DNA of 64,000 nucleotides from Lentilactobacillus otakiensis DSM 19908 = JCM 15040 (GTDB taxonomy: Bacteria > Bacillota > Bacilli > Lactobacillales > Lactobacillaceae): positions 52,155 through 116,154 of the forward strand of contig NZ_AZED01000020.1 of the NCBI RefSeq assembly GCF_001434145.1, read 5' to 3'. The notes under the pieces were generated by a model. It ran no database searches, was not told the origin of the DNA, and saw only the letters and a list, made by a program, of their open reading frames with translations. This document shows positions 35,542-45,710 of this stretch, one piece after another (position 1 is the stretch's first letter; every line of letters begins with the position of its first letter). A program made the position numbers and the translations under genes.

Positions 35542-36566
35542 TGAATTATTCTCAGTTAATGCAACAGTTGAATAAAGGTACAACTAACCCAGTCTATCTA
35601 ATTCTGGGCGACCAAGAATATCTTTCTCAACAAATTAAAGATGCTTTTGTCCAAATCATTCCTGATAGTGAACGCTCAATGAATATCGGCAACTATGATA
35701 TGGAGGACACAACCATTTCTGCGGCAGTTGAAGATGCCATTTCGGTGCCGTTTTTTGGGGAACGCCGACTGGTAATGGTTAACCGACCGTACTTTCTGAC
35801 AGGGATGCGAACGAAATCCAAGGTTGAACAAAATATTGATGATTTCTTGGAGTACTTGAAACATCCAGAAGAATCGACGATCATGGTGATTTTTGCGCCA
35901 TATGATAAATTGGATTCACGCAAAAAAGTTACTAAGGCGTTAAAAAAAGTTGCCACAACCATTGAAATTGGCAAACTGCGCGAAAATGAAATTAAAAAGC
36001 TGGTCACTGACAAAATTAACTCGGCTGGTTTTCAAATCAATCCGGATGCTTTGGATCGGATGGTCGAATTGACTGGTGGTAAGCTCACGTCCATGATGAG
36101 TGACCTCCCAAAGCTGCTTTTGTACAACAATGATACTAAAGTGATTGATCTTGAATCAGTCAACGGACTGGTTAGTCGTTCAATGGAACAAAATGTATTT
36201 GATTTGGTGAACAGTGTCCTGCAAAAGAATCCCAAACAATCGATGGATATTTATCATCAGTTAATTTTGGAAAATGATGAGCCAATTCGGATTAATGCCG
36301 TCTTGATTCAGCAATTCCGGTTGCTGTTGCAGGTGATGATTCTGCAAAAACATGGTTATTCCCAAGGGAATTTGGCATCAACTCTCAAAGTTCATCCATA
36401 CCGAGTGAAGTTGGCAATGCAGACTGTTAGAAAATTTAGCTATGGCCAATTGAGGGATGCTTACATCGGTTTGGTGGATACCGAACGTCAAATGAAATCG
36501 ACGCGACGGCCGCCAGAATTACTATTCGAGTTATTTGTATTGAAATTTATGAAAAGTGTTGGATAA
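35538..36566 (+). CDS. holA: DNA polymerase III subunit delta
   Basis: The delta subunit of the clamp loader opens the beta clamp. The 342-residue protein (YqeN in Bacillus) has the N-terminal VYLILGDQEYLSQQI, a middle AAA+-like region without a P-loop (SLPILFF-type positions are replaced by VPFFGERRLVMV), and a helical C-terminus with QFRLLLQ and PYRVKLA. It overlaps the comEC stop by ATGA, with GAAGGGA upstream. A two-way terminator separates it from rpsT, as in many Firmicutes. Confidence 0.92.
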   Translation: MMNYSQLMQQLNKGTTNPVYLILGDQEYLSQQIKDAFVQIIPDSERSMNIGNYDMEDTTISAAVEDAISVPFFGERRLVMVNRPYFLTGMRTKSKVEQNIDDFLEYLKHPEESTIMVIFAPYDKLDSRKKVTKALKKVATTIEIGKLRENEIKKLVTDKINSAGFQINPDALDRMVELTGGKLTSMMSDLPKLLLYNNDTKVIDLESVNGLVSRSMEQNVFDLVNSVLQKNPKQSMDIYHQLILENDEPIRINAVLIQQFRLLLQVMILQKHGYSQGNLASTLKVHPYRVKLAMQTVRKFSYGQLRDAYIGLVDTERQMKSTRRPPELLFELFVLKFMKSVG

Positions 36567-36569
36567 ACG

Positions 36570-36616
36570 AAAAACAGGAGCAAAGACTGCCATGCCGCAG
36601 ACTTGCTCCTGTTTTT
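36570..36616. terminator. Bidirectional terminator between holA and rpsT
   Basis: AAAACAGGAGCA and TGCTCCTGTTTT pair, with an inner CTGC/GCAG stem. Runs of A on the left and T on the right allow use on both strands. Confidence 0.8.
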
Positions 36617-36661
36617 GAGTACAAAAAAAGTTGTTAGACTAACTAACAACTAGGAAAGAAA

Positions 36662-36916
36662 CTATTTAGCTAATTTTGAAGTTAAACGTGACTTGTCACG
36701 AGCAGCTTTGTTAGCTTTAATTAAGCCCTTTGATTTTGCGCGATCAATTGCGCTGATTGCGTTAATGTATAAATCTTTTGCGTCGTCAGAACCGGCAACT
36801 TGTGCCTTCTGGAACTTCTTAACTGCGGTACGGTATGCACTCAATTGAGCAGCATTACGACGTTGTGCTTTTTCATTAGTTTTAACACGTTCGATAGCAG
36901 ATTTGATAATTGGCAT
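36662..36916 (-). CDS. rpsT: 30S ribosomal protein S20
   Basis: The 84-residue basic helical protein ([17 protein letters not shown], later [26 protein letters not shown]) is S20, which binds the 5' domain of 16S rRNA. ATG 36916 is preceded by GGAGGTGA; in-frame codons upstream lie in the leader and lack an SD. A near-consensus promoter on the minus strand is at 36973-37001. It is divergent from rpsO across about 250 bases. Confidence 0.96.
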   Translation of the reverse strand: MPIIKSAIERVKTNEKAQRRNAAQLSAYRTAVKKFQKAQVAGSDDAKDLYINAISAIDRAKSKGLIKANKAARDKSRLTSKLAK

Positions 36917-36972
36917 TTGACTCACCTCCGAGTATTTTTCTAAGTAAAAATTATTAAATTTCAACAAGCATC

Positions 36973-37001
36973 ATTATACAAAAACCAGCGGACGATTGCA
37001 A
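36973..37001 (-). promoter_or_regulatory. rpsT promoter
   Basis: On the minus strand TTGCAA (36996-37001) and consensus TATAAT (36973-36978) are exactly 17 bases apart. Confidence 0.75.
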
Positions 37002-37032
37002 CCCAAACCACTAATGAATATCAGCAATAGGC

Positions 37033-37061
37033 TTGTATTTATTACGAAAAACCGTTATACT
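37033..37061 (+). promoter_or_regulatory. rpsO promoter
   Basis: TTGTAT and TATACT with a 17-base spacer, followed by a leader of about 95 bases. Confidence 0.65.
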
Positions 37062-37076
37062 ATTTTTTGTGTGTTG

Positions 37077-37115
37077 TACAAGACCTTCGACTTAGTTTGT
37101 CGGGTACCACTTCCG
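37077..37115 (+). promoter_or_regulatory. Possible S15 leader hairpin
   Basis: CGAC and GTCG form a small stem extended by ACC/GGT and AAG/CTT around internal loops. Some Firmicutes rpsO leaders bind S15 for feedback control, so this is a candidate, not a recognised class. Confidence 0.3.
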
Positions 37116-37162
37116 CATACTCAGTTGTTGGCGTCAAAAAAATAAAAAGGTGGTTATATATC

Positions 37163-37432
37163 ATGGCAATTACACAAACTAAGAAAAACGAAATTATCAA
37201 CAAATTTGCTCGTCACGAAGGCGATACCGGTTCAGCAGAGGTTCAAATCGCTGTTTTGACCGCAGATATCAACGAACTTAACGAACATATGCGTACTCAT
37301 CGTAAAGATTACCATTCACAACGTGGACTTATGAAGAAGATTGGTCATCGTCGTAACTTGTTGGCATACTTACGTGACAACGACGTTACTCGTTACCGTC
37401 AATTGATCAAAGACCTTGGTCTTCGTCGTTAA
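37163..37432 (+). CDS. rpsO: 30S ribosomal protein S15
   Basis: The 89-residue S15 protein binds 16S rRNA at the platform and nucleates assembly. It has the typical [36 protein letters not shown] and [10 protein letters not shown] segments. ATG 37163 follows AAAAAGGTGG with about 10-base spacing. It is monocistronic, with promoter at 37033 and a terminator at 37446. Codon bias is strong. Confidence 0.97.
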   Translation: MAITQTKKNEIINKFARHEGDTGSAEVQIAVLTADINELNEHMRTHRKDYHSQRGLMKKIGHRRNLLAYLRDNDVTRYRQLIKDLGLRR

Positions 37433-37445
37433 TATTAACATTTTG

Positions 37446-37472
37446 AGAACGGATTGGATCCGTTCTTTTTTT
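37446..37472 (+). terminator. rpsO terminator
   Basis: GAACGGAT pairs with ATCCGTTC around a TGG loop and is followed by a long T-run. Confidence 0.85.
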
Positions 37473-37593
37473 ATACATATATTTAAGAAAGCACAATCTT
37501 TTTTGAAAAATTCGGTTTCAACAAAAAATATGTTAAACTAAAAGAAGCTGAAAACGAACGTAAAAAAGAACAAATTAATTTTTGAGGTGAATC

Positions 37594-39309
37594 ATGAAAA
37601 ACGAAATAAAAGTAATGGCGATTGGTGGCGCCCGCGAGAATGGCAAGAACATGTACGCGGTCGATATTAATGGCGGTATTTATATTTTAGACTGCGGCCT
37701 AAAATATCCTGAAAATGAATTATTAGGAATCGATGTTGTTATTCCCGACTTTAGCTGGCTTGAAGAAAACAAGGATCGAATTGTGGGTGTCTTCTTAACC
37801 CACGGACATGCAGATTCAATCGGGGCAATCTCATACTTTCTAAGTAAGTTTGACGTTCCGGTCTTTGGTTCTGAGATGACAATTGAACTTGCCAAGATCA
37901 ATGTGTCCGATTCTCAGGAAATCAAGAGCTTTGATGATTTTCACGTTGTCAGTGATCGAAGCGAAATTGACTTTGACGATATTAAGGTCACTTTCTTCAA
38001 GACGACCCATTCAATCCCTGGTTCTTTGGGAATTGCGCTGCACACATCTGATGGAATTATCGTCTACACCGGCGATTTCAAATTTGACCAAACCGCAGCA
38101 CCAATTTATCAAACTAACTATTCAGCGTTAACTCAACTTGGTGATGAGGGCGTTTTGGCGTTACTTGATGATTCAAGCAATGCTGAGAATCCCAAGCCCA
38201 GTGCATCTGAGAAAAAGATTGCTGAATATATCGATGATACATTTAACTATCAAAACAGCCGAATTATTGTTGCCGGTGTTGCCTCCAACATTTTAAGAAT
38301 GCAACAGGTCTTCAACGCCGCCGCAAAGACTGGCCGGAGAGTCTATTTGACGGGTCATGATTTGGAACGAATTGTGAAAACTGCCATGGGTTTGAACACC
38401 CTCAAGCTGCCTGAAGATAATCTCTTAATTGATTCGTTGGATGAATTGAAAAAGATGGCACCAGACAAGGTCGTGATCATTCAGACCGGTAAAATGGGCG
38501 AGCCTATCAAAGCAATCCAACGTATGGCCAATAAAGAGCAGAGTGACATTAACATTGAACCCGGCGATTTGGTATTCATCACGACGACACCATCTACTGC
38601 TATGGAAACGACGGTCGCAAAGACTCGTGATATGGTTTACCGTGCGGATGGCGAAGTTAAGATGATTTCTGATGAGATGAATTCGTCCGGAGATGCCAGT
38701 CAGTCAGATTTGCAGCTGTTAATGAATTTGTTGCATCCCAAGTACGTGATTCCGGTTCAAGGCGAATATCGGTTGTTGGAAGCCAATGCCCAACTAGCTA
38801 AAGAGATTGGTTATACTGATGATCAAATTGTGATTCCTGCCAAAGGGGATGTCATTTCGATTTCAAAGGATGATATTCATTTGGGCAAGGGCGTCGATCT
38901 CGCTGACACCATGATTGATGGTATCGGGATTGGTGATATCGGAAATATCGTTCTTCGTGATCGGAAAGTCTTATCTGAAGACGGAATTTTTGTTGCAGTT
39001 GTCACGATTGACCGTAAGAAGAAACGGATTGTTTCCAGTCCCAAGCTGACTTCAAGAGGATTTGTTTACGTTAAAGCAAACAAAGATTTAATGAAAGATG
39101 CCGCGGGAATCATTGAAAAGACGGTTACCAATAACCTTGAACACAAAGAGTTTGATTGGAGCAACCTCAAGCAGGATGTTCGAGAAGACCTGAGTGATTA
39201 TCTTTACAAACAAACTAAGCGACGCCCAGTGATTCTGCCAGTTATAATGGAAGTTAATCAACACCACAAGCGTTCAAAGAAAAAGCAAAAAGCAACTGAA
39301 AAAAATTAG
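37594..39309 (+). CDS. rnjB: Ribonuclease J2
   Basis: This 571-residue beta-CASP protein is the partner of RnjA. The first metal motif reads THGHADSIGA, where RnjA has THGHEDHIGG. The later RnjA motifs SGHGGQEE and PIHGEYR are SGDASQSD and PVQGEYR here. Several metal-binding histidines are therefore replaced, so activity is probably weak and the protein may serve as a structural subunit of the J1/J2 complex. THSIPG and YTGDFKFD remain. The start ATG 37594 has GAGGTGA upstream and an extended -10 (TGT TAAACT) near 37531. Confidence 0.93.
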   Translation: MKNEIKVMAIGGARENGKNMYAVDINGGIYILDCGLKYPENELLGIDVVIPDFSWLEENKDRIVGVFLTHGHADSIGAISYFLSKFDVPVFGSEMTIELAKINVSDSQEIKSFDDFHVVSDRSEIDFDDIKVTFFKTTHSIPGSLGIALHTSDGIIVYTGDFKFDQTAAPIYQTNYSALTQLGDEGVLALLDDSSNAENPKPSASEKKIAEYIDDTFNYQNSRIIVAGVASNILRMQQVFNAAAKTGRRVYLTGHDLERIVKTAMGLNTLKLPEDNLLIDSLDELKKMAPDKVVIIQTGKMGEPIKAIQRMANKEQSDINIEPGDLVFITTTPSTAMETTVAKTRDMVYRADGEVKMISDEMNSSGDASQSDLQLLMNLLHPKYVIPVQGEYRLLEANAQLAKEIGYTDDQIVIPAKGDVISISKDDIHLGKGVDLADTMIDGIGIGDIGNIVLRDRKVLSEDGIFVAVVTIDRKKKRIVSSPKLTSRGFVYVKANKDLMKDAAGIIEKTVTNNLEHKEFDWSNLKQDVREDLSDYLYKQTKRRPVILPVIMEVNQHHKRSKKKQKATEKN

Positions 39310-39317
39310 CTCACAAG

Positions 39318-39350
39318 ACGGGTAATTCATTGATTTGAATTGCTCGTTTT
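39318..39350 (+). terminator. Terminator after rnjB
   Basis: ACGGGTAATTCA pairs with TGAATTGCTCGT including two G-U pairs, followed by a short T-run. Confidence 0.55.
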
Positions 39351-39378
39351 CTGTAACTTGATTGTTGAGGAGGAAAGC

Positions 39379-40308
39379 ATGGCTGAGATGACAAAAAATG
39401 ATCGGGTCATTTTATTGAGTGCCAAAGAGGACTTTCAGGATGGGCGATATAACCAGGTGATCAATAAAACAGAGCATTTACTGGAAAAATATCCGCAATC
39501 TTTGGAACTTAACGATTTATATGCGATTGCACTGTATGCTTTAAAAAGATATCCTGAGGCCTTTAAAATTGTCGAGGAATTTGCCGATGAATTAATGGCT
39601 CAACCTAAGTATCAAGAACACTTACTGAAAATTTTTTTGTCGAATCATTTGTTCATGTTGGCAAGAGAAGTGCTGGCACAGGCATCTGAGAGGGCTGCTG
39701 TGAGGTGGCAAGGACAAATTAACCAAGCAGAAGACGCATTTCGCGCCACCGGTCCGGCAGACTTGGCAGCACAAACTCGCAAGTTTGCCTATCTGGGAGC
39801 ATTGCCAGTCGAACAGCAGGTCCACGAAGTCAAATCTGCACTTAAGTTGCCACTAAGAGAATATGTTTCGGCTGCGAAAACAATTTTGAGCGATGCATTT
39901 GGATGGCAGGTTTCAAAAACGCAAGTATTATTACAACTGATGAAAGTCCAGGTTTCTGAAAACGTCGATTTCGTATGGCTTGATGGACAAACTCATACCA
40001 TAAGCACGGACGAATTAAAACCATTGGAGGAATCAGTCACTTTTGTTGATGTGCTGCAGAAAGTTGAACAAAAATTTGCTGCTGATGATCCAATTAAGCT
40101 GGAATTGCTTGAAAAGGAACTATTCACACAAAGTAATTATATTTACCCATATTTTGATAGGGTGATTACCAATCCGAGCTTTTGGGCAACCGCAATTATC
40201 GCCCAATCCTTTGGTGAACCGGTATCCGCAAAGGGCCCTGAGGAGAAGCAGATGTTATCGTGGATTGACCAAATTCATAACCAAGAGATTAAAATTGGTC
40301 TCATATAA
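39379..40308 (+). CDS. TPR-like hypothetical protein
   Basis: The 309-residue soluble protein has helical repeats at the N-terminus (around DGRYNQVINKTEHLLEKYP and YAIALYALKRYPEAFKIVEEF) that look like degenerate TPRs. A helical C-terminal half follows without recognisable catalytic motifs. GAGGAGGA gives a strong SD for ATG 39379. I know it only as a conserved lactobacillus type of protein near rnjB and tuf. No terminator is obvious between its stop and the tuf promoters. Confidence 0.75.
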   Translation: MAEMTKNDRVILLSAKEDFQDGRYNQVINKTEHLLEKYPQSLELNDLYAIALYALKRYPEAFKIVEEFADELMAQPKYQEHLLKIFLSNHLFMLAREVLAQASERAAVRWQGQINQAEDAFRATGPADLAAQTRKFAYLGALPVEQQVHEVKSALKLPLREYVSAAKTILSDAFGWQVSKTQVLLQLMKVQVSENVDFVWLDGQTHTISTDELKPLEESVTFVDVLQKVEQKFAADDPIKLELLEKELFTQSNYIYPYFDRVITNPSFWATAIIAQSFGEPVSAKGPEEKQMLSWIDQIHNQEIKIGLI

Positions 40309-40340
40309 CTAAATTATTTTCGGAAAATGGAGGGAATCTG

Positions 40341-40369
40341 TTTACAAACAATTCTAGTATCGATATAAT
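40341..40369 (+). promoter_or_regulatory. tuf promoter P1
   Basis: TTTACA and consensus TATAAT with a 17-base spacer. Confidence 0.7.
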
Positions 40370-40398
40370 ACTTAAGGATTCTTCGAAAATTGACTACT

Positions 40399-40426
40399 TT
40401 GTCTTTTCCAGAAGATGTAGTATAAT
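40399..40426 (+). promoter_or_regulatory. tuf promoter P2
   Basis: TTGTCT and consensus TATAAT with a 16-base spacer, about 64 bases before the tuf start. Two strong promoters fit the expected very high expression. Confidence 0.6.
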
Positions 40427-40489
40427 AACACTTAGAAATGCATTGATGCGAATTGATGTAATTCTTGAAAACAACAGGAGGTTTCATTA

Positions 40490-41677
40490 ATGGCAAAAGA
40501 ACATTATGAAAGAACAAAACCCCATGTAAATATTGGTACTATTGGCCATATTGATCATGGGAAAACTACTTTGACTGCTGCTATCACTAAAGTATTGGCT
40601 TCAAAGGGTCTCGCTAAGGCTGAAGACTATGCTGATATCGATGCAGCTCCAGAGGAACGTGAACGTGGTATAACTATCAACACTGCTCACGTGGAATACG
40701 AAACTGAAAAGCGTCACTATGCCCATATCGATGCCCCAGGACATGCTGATTACATTAAAAACATGATCACTGGTGCCGCTCAAATGGATGGTGCTATTTT
40801 GGTTGTTGCCGCAACTGATGGCCCAATGCCACAAACTCGTGAACATATCTTACTTGCTCATCAAGTTGGTGTTGATTACATCGTTGTATTCTTAAACAAG
40901 ACTGATTTAGTTGATGATGACGAATTAGTTGACTTGGTTGAGATGGAAGTTCGTGAATTACTTTCTGAATACGATTATCCTGGTGATGATATTCCTGTTC
41001 TCCGTGGTTCAGCTCTTAAAGCACTTGAGGGCGACAAGGAACAAGAACAAGTTATCCTTGACTTAATGGATGTTGTTGATGAATACATTCCAACTCCAGA
41101 ACGTGACGACAGCAAACCATTCTTGATGCCAGTTGAAGATGTCTTCACTATCACTGGTCGTGGTACTGTTGCATCTGGCCGTATCGATCGTGGTACTGTT
41201 AAAGTCGGTGACGAAGTTGAAATCGTTGGTTTGAGTGATCAACCATTGAAGTCAACTGTTACTGGTTTGGAAATGTTCCGTAAGACATTGGATCAAGGTC
41301 AAGCCGGAGATAACGTTGGTGTTCTTCTTCGTGGTATCGACCGTGACCAAGTTGTCCGTGGACAAGTTCTTGCTGCTCCTGGTTCAATCCAGACCCACAA
41401 GAAGTTCGAAGGTCAAGTTTATATCTTGACTAAAGAAGAAGGTGGCCGTCATACGCCATTCTTCTCAAACTACCGTCCACAATTCTACTTCCATACTACC
41501 GATGTTACCGGTGTTATCGAATTGGAAAAGGGCGTAGAAATGGTTATGCCTGGTGATAACGTTACATTCCAAGTTGAATTAACTAAGCCAGTTGCCATTG
41601 AAAAAGGTACTAAGTTCACCATCCGTGAAGGTGGCCATACTGTTGGTGCCGGTGTTGTTAGTGACGTTAATGACTAG
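40490..41677 (+). CDS. tuf: Elongation factor Tu
   Basis: EF-Tu delivers aminoacyl-tRNA to the ribosome with GTP. The 395-residue protein has G1 GHIDHGKT near residue 18, [18 protein letters not shown] and the two C-terminal beta-barrel domains ([15 protein letters not shown]; the end VGAGVVSDV). Codon bias is extreme, as usual. AGGAGG precedes ATG 40490. It stands alone between tandem promoters and a strong terminator. Confidence 0.98.
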   Translation: MAKEHYERTKPHVNIGTIGHIDHGKTTLTAAITKVLASKGLAKAEDYADIDAAPEERERGITINTAHVEYETEKRHYAHIDAPGHADYIKNMITGAAQMDGAILVVAATDGPMPQTREHILLAHQVGVDYIVVFLNKTDLVDDDELVDLVEMEVRELLSEYDYPGDDIPVLRGSALKALEGDKEQEQVILDLMDVVDEYIPTPERDDSKPFLMPVEDVFTITGRGTVASGRIDRGTVKVGDEVEIVGLSDQPLKSTVTGLEMFRKTLDQGQAGDNVGVLLRGIDRDQVVRGQVLAAPGSIQTHKKFEGQVYILTKEEGGRHTPFFSNYRPQFYFHTTDVTGVIELEKGVEMVMPGDNVTFQVELTKPVAIEKGTKFTIREGGHTVGAGVVSDVND

Positions 41678-41699
41678 TTTCATTCGTTAAGAACACACT

Positions 41700-41733
41700 A
41701 AAGCTGTGAGGATACTTCCTCACAGCTTTTTTT
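41700..41733 (+). terminator. tuf terminator
   Basis: AAGCTGTGAGGA pairs with TCCTCACAGCTT and is followed by a T-run. Confidence 0.9.
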
Positions 41734-41845
41734 ATGATTTGATAAATTTGAAATTAATTTTACATTTTATGATTAATACGTTAAAATAACAATGTTATGC
41801 AATTATGAAATTGTAAAAAATTCTTTTGGTCTCGGAGGAAAAACG

Positions 41846-43180
41846 ATGTCTGCAAAATGGGAAAAGAAAGGTACCAATGATGGCGAATTAACATTCGAAA
41901 TCGGTACAGATTCAATTAAATCAGGTTTAGATCGCGCATTTAAAAAGAACAAGAACAGTATTCGTGTGCCTGGATTCCGTAAAGGAAAGGTTCCACGTCA
42001 GATTTTTACTAAGATGTATGGTGAGGAAGCATTGTATGAAGATGCCCTCAACATTCTGTTACCTGACGAATACCAAAAAGCTGTTGAAGATACTAAGATT
42101 GAGCCAGTTGACCAACCTAAAATCAACGTTGAGTCAATGGAAAAAGGCAAGCCTTGGGTTATCAAAGCTAACGTTACCGTTAAGCCAGAAGTTAAGCTTG
42201 GCGACTACAAGGGCTTAAGTGTTCCTAAGCAAAACACCCGCGTTTATCAAAAAGACGTTGATGCTGAACTTGAAAAGAAACGTGAAAGCCAAGCTGAATT
42301 GGTTCTCAAAGAAGGCAAAGCTGCTGAAAAGGGCGATACTGTTGTTATCGACTTTAAAGGAACTGTTGACGGTAAGCCATTTGATGGTGGTAGTGCCGAA
42401 AACCATTCACTCGAATTGGGCTCAAACTCATTCATTCCAGGCTTTGAAGATCAATTAATTGGTCATAAAGCTGGCGATGAAGTTGAAGTTAAGGTTACAT
42501 TCCCTAAAGATTATCAAGCTAAAGATTTAGCTAATAAGGATGCAATCTTCAAGACTAAGATTCATGAAGTTAAGACAAAGGAATTACCTAAGTTAGATGA
42601 TGACTTTGCCAAGGATGTTGACGAAGATGTTGACAGCCTTGATGAATTGAAGGAAAAGATCAAAGAAGATCTCAAGAATCAAAAGAAGAGTGAAGCTCGT
42701 GACGCAATCGAAGATGCTGCAATCAGTGAAGCTACCGACAACGCCGAAGTTAAAGACATTCCTCAACCAATGATTGACGAAGATATTCAACGTCAAATGG
42801 ATCAATATCTTGCAGGTATGCAACAACAAGGTATCAACCAAGATATGTACTTCCAGTTGACTGGTACTAAACCAGAAGACCTTAAGAAGCAATTTGCTGA
42901 CGGCGCTGAGAAACGGGTTAAGACTAACTTAGTTCTTGAAGCAATCGTTGCCGCTGAAAAGATCGAACCATCAGAAGACGATGTTAAGGCAGAAGTTAAG
43001 AACCTTGCCAAACAATATGGTATGAAGGAAGACGCTGTTCGCAGTGCCTTGACTGACGACATGTTGAAACATGATATCGCAATCAAACAAGCAATTGATA
43101 TGATTGTTGATTCTTCAAAGCAAGACGCTAAAGCCAAATCAACTGAAAAAGATTCAAAAGAAACCAGTTCAGAAAAATAG
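41846..43180 (+). CDS. tig: Trigger factor
   Basis: Trigger factor is the ribosome-bound chaperone and peptidyl-prolyl isomerase. The 444-residue protein has the ribosome-binding signature [11 protein letters not shown] near residue 37. The FKBP domain runs about 160-245 ([20 protein letters not shown], with FIPGFEDQL). The long helical C-terminal arms end in a lysine/serine-rich tail. ATG 41846 follows CGGAGG. It is followed by a terminator and clpX, the usual tig-clpX order. Confidence 0.96.
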   Translation: MSAKWEKKGTNDGELTFEIGTDSIKSGLDRAFKKNKNSIRVPGFRKGKVPRQIFTKMYGEEALYEDALNILLPDEYQKAVEDTKIEPVDQPKINVESMEKGKPWVIKANVTVKPEVKLGDYKGLSVPKQNTRVYQKDVDAELEKKRESQAELVLKEGKAAEKGDTVVIDFKGTVDGKPFDGGSAENHSLELGSNSFIPGFEDQLIGHKAGDEVEVKVTFPKDYQAKDLANKDAIFKTKIHEVKTKELPKLDDDFAKDVDEDVDSLDELKEKIKEDLKNQKKSEARDAIEDAAISEATDNAEVKDIPQPMIDEDIQRQMDQYLAGMQQQGINQDMYFQLTGTKPEDLKKQFADGAEKRVKTNLVLEAIVAAEKIEPSEDDVKAEVKNLAKQYGMKEDAVRSALTDDMLKHDIAIKQAIDMIVDSSKQDAKAKSTEKDSKETSSEK

Positions 43181-43194
43181 TTTTCTGCTCAATT

Positions 43195-43226
43195 AAAAGA
43201 CCCGTTATTTTGACGGGTCTTTTTTT
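43195..43226 (+). terminator. tig terminator
   Basis: AAAGACCCGT pairs with ACGGGTCTTT and seven T follow. Confidence 0.88.
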
Positions 43227-43334
43227 AAGGACAATGCCTATTAATTGCAATTTGCATATGATATGTTAAAGTTACTCTTAGTTGATTATTACTAATTGTA
43301 TTTAAAGTCCATCCTGGATGGAGGAGTGAATAAT

Positions 43335-44582
43335 TTGTTTGAAGATAATGAATCAAGCGGGCCTATTACTTGCTCGTTTTGTGGAAAAACACAGGACCAA
43401 GTGAAGAAAATTGTTGCTGGACCTGGCGTTTATATTTGTAATGAATGTATTGACTTATGTAAAGAAATCATTGACGAAGAATTGGCACCAGAAAAATCAT
43501 CAGAAGATTTACTGAAGGTTTTGACTCCTGCTCAAATTCTGGATAAATTAAATGAATTTGTCATTGGTCAGGAAAATGCCAAGCGGACGCTTTCCGTTGC
43601 CGTTTATAACCATTACAAGCGGGTTAATGAAATGATCAGTGAACCTGATGACGATTTGGAACTTCAAAAGAGTAATATCTGTATTATCGGACCTACTGGT
43701 TCGGGTAAAACTTATCTTGCTCAGACATTGGCCAAAATCTTGAACGTCCCATTTGCAATTGCTGATGCGACGACTTTGACTGAAGCCGGTTATGTCGGTG
43801 AAGATGTTGAAAATATTCTGCTGAAGCTGCTGCAAAATGCCGATTATGACGTTGAGCGTGCTGAACACGGAATTATTTACATTGATGAAATTGATAAGAT
43901 CGCCAAGAAATCAGAAAATGTCTCGATTACCCGTGATGTTTCTGGTGAAGGGGTTCAGCAAGCCTTACTGAAGATTCTTGAAGGTACCATTGCCAACGTT
44001 CCACCTCAGGGTGGTCGTAAGCATCCCCAACAAGAATTTATTCAAATTGATACGACTAACATCTTGTTCATCGTTGGTGGTGCATTTGACGGTATTGAAG
44101 GCATTGTTAAGAGTCGTCTTGGCGACAAGACGATTGGTTTTGGAACCAACTCTGATGAAGCTGCCGATGTTGACGCCAAGAACATCATGCAGTCAGTTAT
44201 TCCAGAAGACCTACTGAAGTTTGGCTTAATTCCAGAATTCATCGGTCGTCTGCCAATTCTGACCGCACTCGATAAGCTTGATGAGCAAGATTTGGTTCGT
44301 ATCTTAACTGAACCGAAGAATGCTTTGGTCAAGCAGTACCAGAAGTTAATTGAGCTTGACGGTGCTGAGTTGGAGTTTGCACCTGGCGCCCTTGAAAAGA
44401 TGGCACAATTGGCAATTGCTCGTGATACCGGTGCTCGTGGACTCCGTTCAATTATTGAAGGGGTTATGCGTGATATCATGTTTGATCTTCCAAGTCGAAA
44501 TGACGTTTCAAAAGTGATCATTACGCCTGAGACAGTTACCGATCATAAAGAACCAGAACTAATCTTAAAACAAGCATCGTAA
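43335..44582 (+). CDS. clpX: ATP-dependent Clp protease ATP-binding subunit ClpX
   Basis: ClpX is the AAA+ unfoldase that feeds substrates to ClpP. The 415-residue protein has an N-terminal zinc domain with C13, C16, C35 and C38, Walker A GPTGSGKT, Walker [11 protein letters not shown], the pore loop [10 protein letters not shown], the IGF-type ClpP-binding loop within [10 protein letters not shown], and sensor [13 protein letters not shown] 43335 is 8 bases after GAGGAG; the longer frame upstream lacks an SD. A strong terminator follows. Confidence 0.96.
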   Translation: MFEDNESSGPITCSFCGKTQDQVKKIVAGPGVYICNECIDLCKEIIDEELAPEKSSEDLLKVLTPAQILDKLNEFVIGQENAKRTLSVAVYNHYKRVNEMISEPDDDLELQKSNICIIGPTGSGKTYLAQTLAKILNVPFAIADATTLTEAGYVGEDVENILLKLLQNADYDVERAEHGIIYIDEIDKIAKKSENVSITRDVSGEGVQQALLKILEGTIANVPPQGGRKHPQQEFIQIDTTNILFIVGGAFDGIEGIVKSRLGDKTIGFGTNSDEAADVDAKNIMQSVIPEDLLKFGLIPEFIGRLPILTALDKLDEQDLVRILTEPKNALVKQYQKLIELDGAELEFAPGALEKMAQLAIARDTGARGLRSIIEGVMRDIMFDLPSRNDVSKVIITPETVTDHKEPELILKQAS

Positions 44583-44587
44583 TTCTC

Positions 44588-44635
44588 AGAAATCTGATGT
44601 AAACTTTAGATAGTTTACCATCAGATTTCTTTTTT
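44588..44635 (+). terminator. clpX terminator
   Basis: AGAAATCTGATG and TAAACT pair with AGTTTA and CATCAGATTTCT with one bulge, followed by a T-run. Confidence 0.85.
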
Positions 44636-44669
44636 ATTCATAAATTTTGTACATCGAAGGAGTGGTTTC

Positions 44670-45257
44670 ATGGAGGTTCACAACGTCGACCTTACAATTA
44701 GTGCTGTCGCAGAAAAACAATACCCAAACACGCAATTTCCAGAAATAGCGTTGGTTGGTCGGTCAAATGTTGGAAAATCTTCGTTGACCAACGTGTTAAT
44801 TAATCGTAACAAATTTGCCCGGACATCCAGTCAACCTGGAAAAACCCAGACATTAAATTTCTACAATATTGAAGACAAGCTTTATTTTGTCGATGTTCCC
44901 GGATATGGTTACGCCAAAGCATCCAAAGCCAGCCGCGAAAAATGGGGTCGGATGATCGAAACTTATTTGACCAAGCGGGAACAGCTCAAGGGTGTCATTA
45001 CCTTGGTTGATGGTCGCCATGCGCCAACTGATGACGATATCTCAATGCATACCTGGTTGAAATATTACAATATTCCAATTTTAATCGTTGCCACTAAGAT
45101 GGACAAAATCTCTGGTGGTAAATGGAATAAACAGGAATCGTTGATTCGAAAGACGTTACAGTTGGATGCCGATGAACCCCTGGTTATGTTTTCCGCTTTG
45201 ACTAAAACGGGTAAAAATGAAATTTGGCGTTGGATTGAGGGGAGAATGAAACGATGA
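44670..45257 (+). CDS. engB: Ribosome biogenesis GTP-binding protein EngB/YsxC
   Basis: EngB is an essential GTPase for late 50S assembly. The 195-residue protein has G1 GRSNVGKSS near residue 29, the switch segment [15 protein letters not shown]3 DVPGYGYAK and G4 TKMDK. GAAGGAG precedes ATG 44670. The position after clpX is conserved in Firmicutes. Its stop overlaps the next start by ATGA. Confidence 0.95.
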   Translation: MEVHNVDLTISAVAEKQYPNTQFPEIALVGRSNVGKSSLTNVLINRNKFARTSSQPGKTQTLNFYNIEDKLYFVDVPGYGYAKASKASREKWGRMIETYLTKREQLKGVITLVDGRHAPTDDDISMHTWLKYYNIPILIVATKMDKISGGKWNKQESLIRKTLQLDADEPLVMFSALTKTGKNEIWRWIEGRMKR

Positions 45258-45565
45258 ATTTTGATGAATACCAAAAAGCTGCCAATCGAACATTAATGGG
45301 TAACGAACAGGTTCTTACTAATTGTGCCTTGGGTCTTACCGGTGAATCGGGCGAACTTGCTGATTTGATTCGTAAATATACATTTCAAAGCGAGAATCTT
45401 GACCACGATCAATTAGTTCAGGAAATGGGCGATGTTCTCTGGTATCTTTCCCAGATCTCGGAATGGGCGGACATCCCATTTGATGAAGTCGCTACTGATA
45501 ACATTAAACGGCTTGAAAAACGCTATCCAGAGCAACATGGTGGTGTCAATCAAGTTAATATTTAA
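45254..45565 (+). CDS. MazG-like nucleotide pyrophosphohydrolase
   Basis: The 103-residue all-alpha protein has the MazG metal-binding pattern [12 protein letters not shown] near residue 28 and [12 protein letters not shown] near 58. Such enzymes hydrolyse nucleoside triphosphates to monophosphates, often to clean the pool. The substrate here is unknown. The gene overlaps engB by 4 bases with its own GAGGGGAG SD, so the two are co-translated. A terminator follows. Confidence 0.82.
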   Translation: MNFDEYQKAANRTLMGNEQVLTNCALGLTGESGELADLIRKYTFQSENLDHDQLVQEMGDVLWYLSQISEWADIPFDEVATDNIKRLEKRYPEQHGGVNQVNI

Positions 45566-45577
45566 GGATGACCAATG

Positions 45578-45609
45578 AGCAGCCAGATTTTGATGATGGC
45601 TGCTTTTTT
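45578..45609 (+). terminator. Terminator after the MazG-like gene
   Basis: GCAGCCA pairs with TGGCTGC around an 11-base loop, with a T-run. Confidence 0.8.
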
Positions 45610-45669
45610 CATACATATTTTGACAAAATCAGCTCATAACTGCATATTCGACATAATATTTTCACGAAT

Positions 45670-45710
45670 AATGAATAAAACATAAAAACAGTTGCAATAA
45701 ATGAATATTG
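45670..45710. promoter_or_regulatory. Paired ARG-box-like sites
   Basis: AATGAATAAAACAT (45670-45683) and AATAAATGAATATT (45696-45709) resemble ArgR half-site pairs of the CATGAATAAAAATGCA type. The second overlaps the argG -35 and spacer, which suits repression by ArgR with arginine. Confidence 0.5.

Noticed and set aside
40390..40426. TTGACT at 40390 as the -35 of the second tuf promoter
   Set aside because: It is 25 bases from the TATAAT at 40421, too far. TTGTCT at 40399 with 16 bases fits better.
44042..44521. Long minus-strand frames inside clpX, argH (47248-47721) and the LacI-type gene (9364-9807)
   Set aside because: They lie wholly inside well recognised genes, have no SD and show no protein-family pattern.
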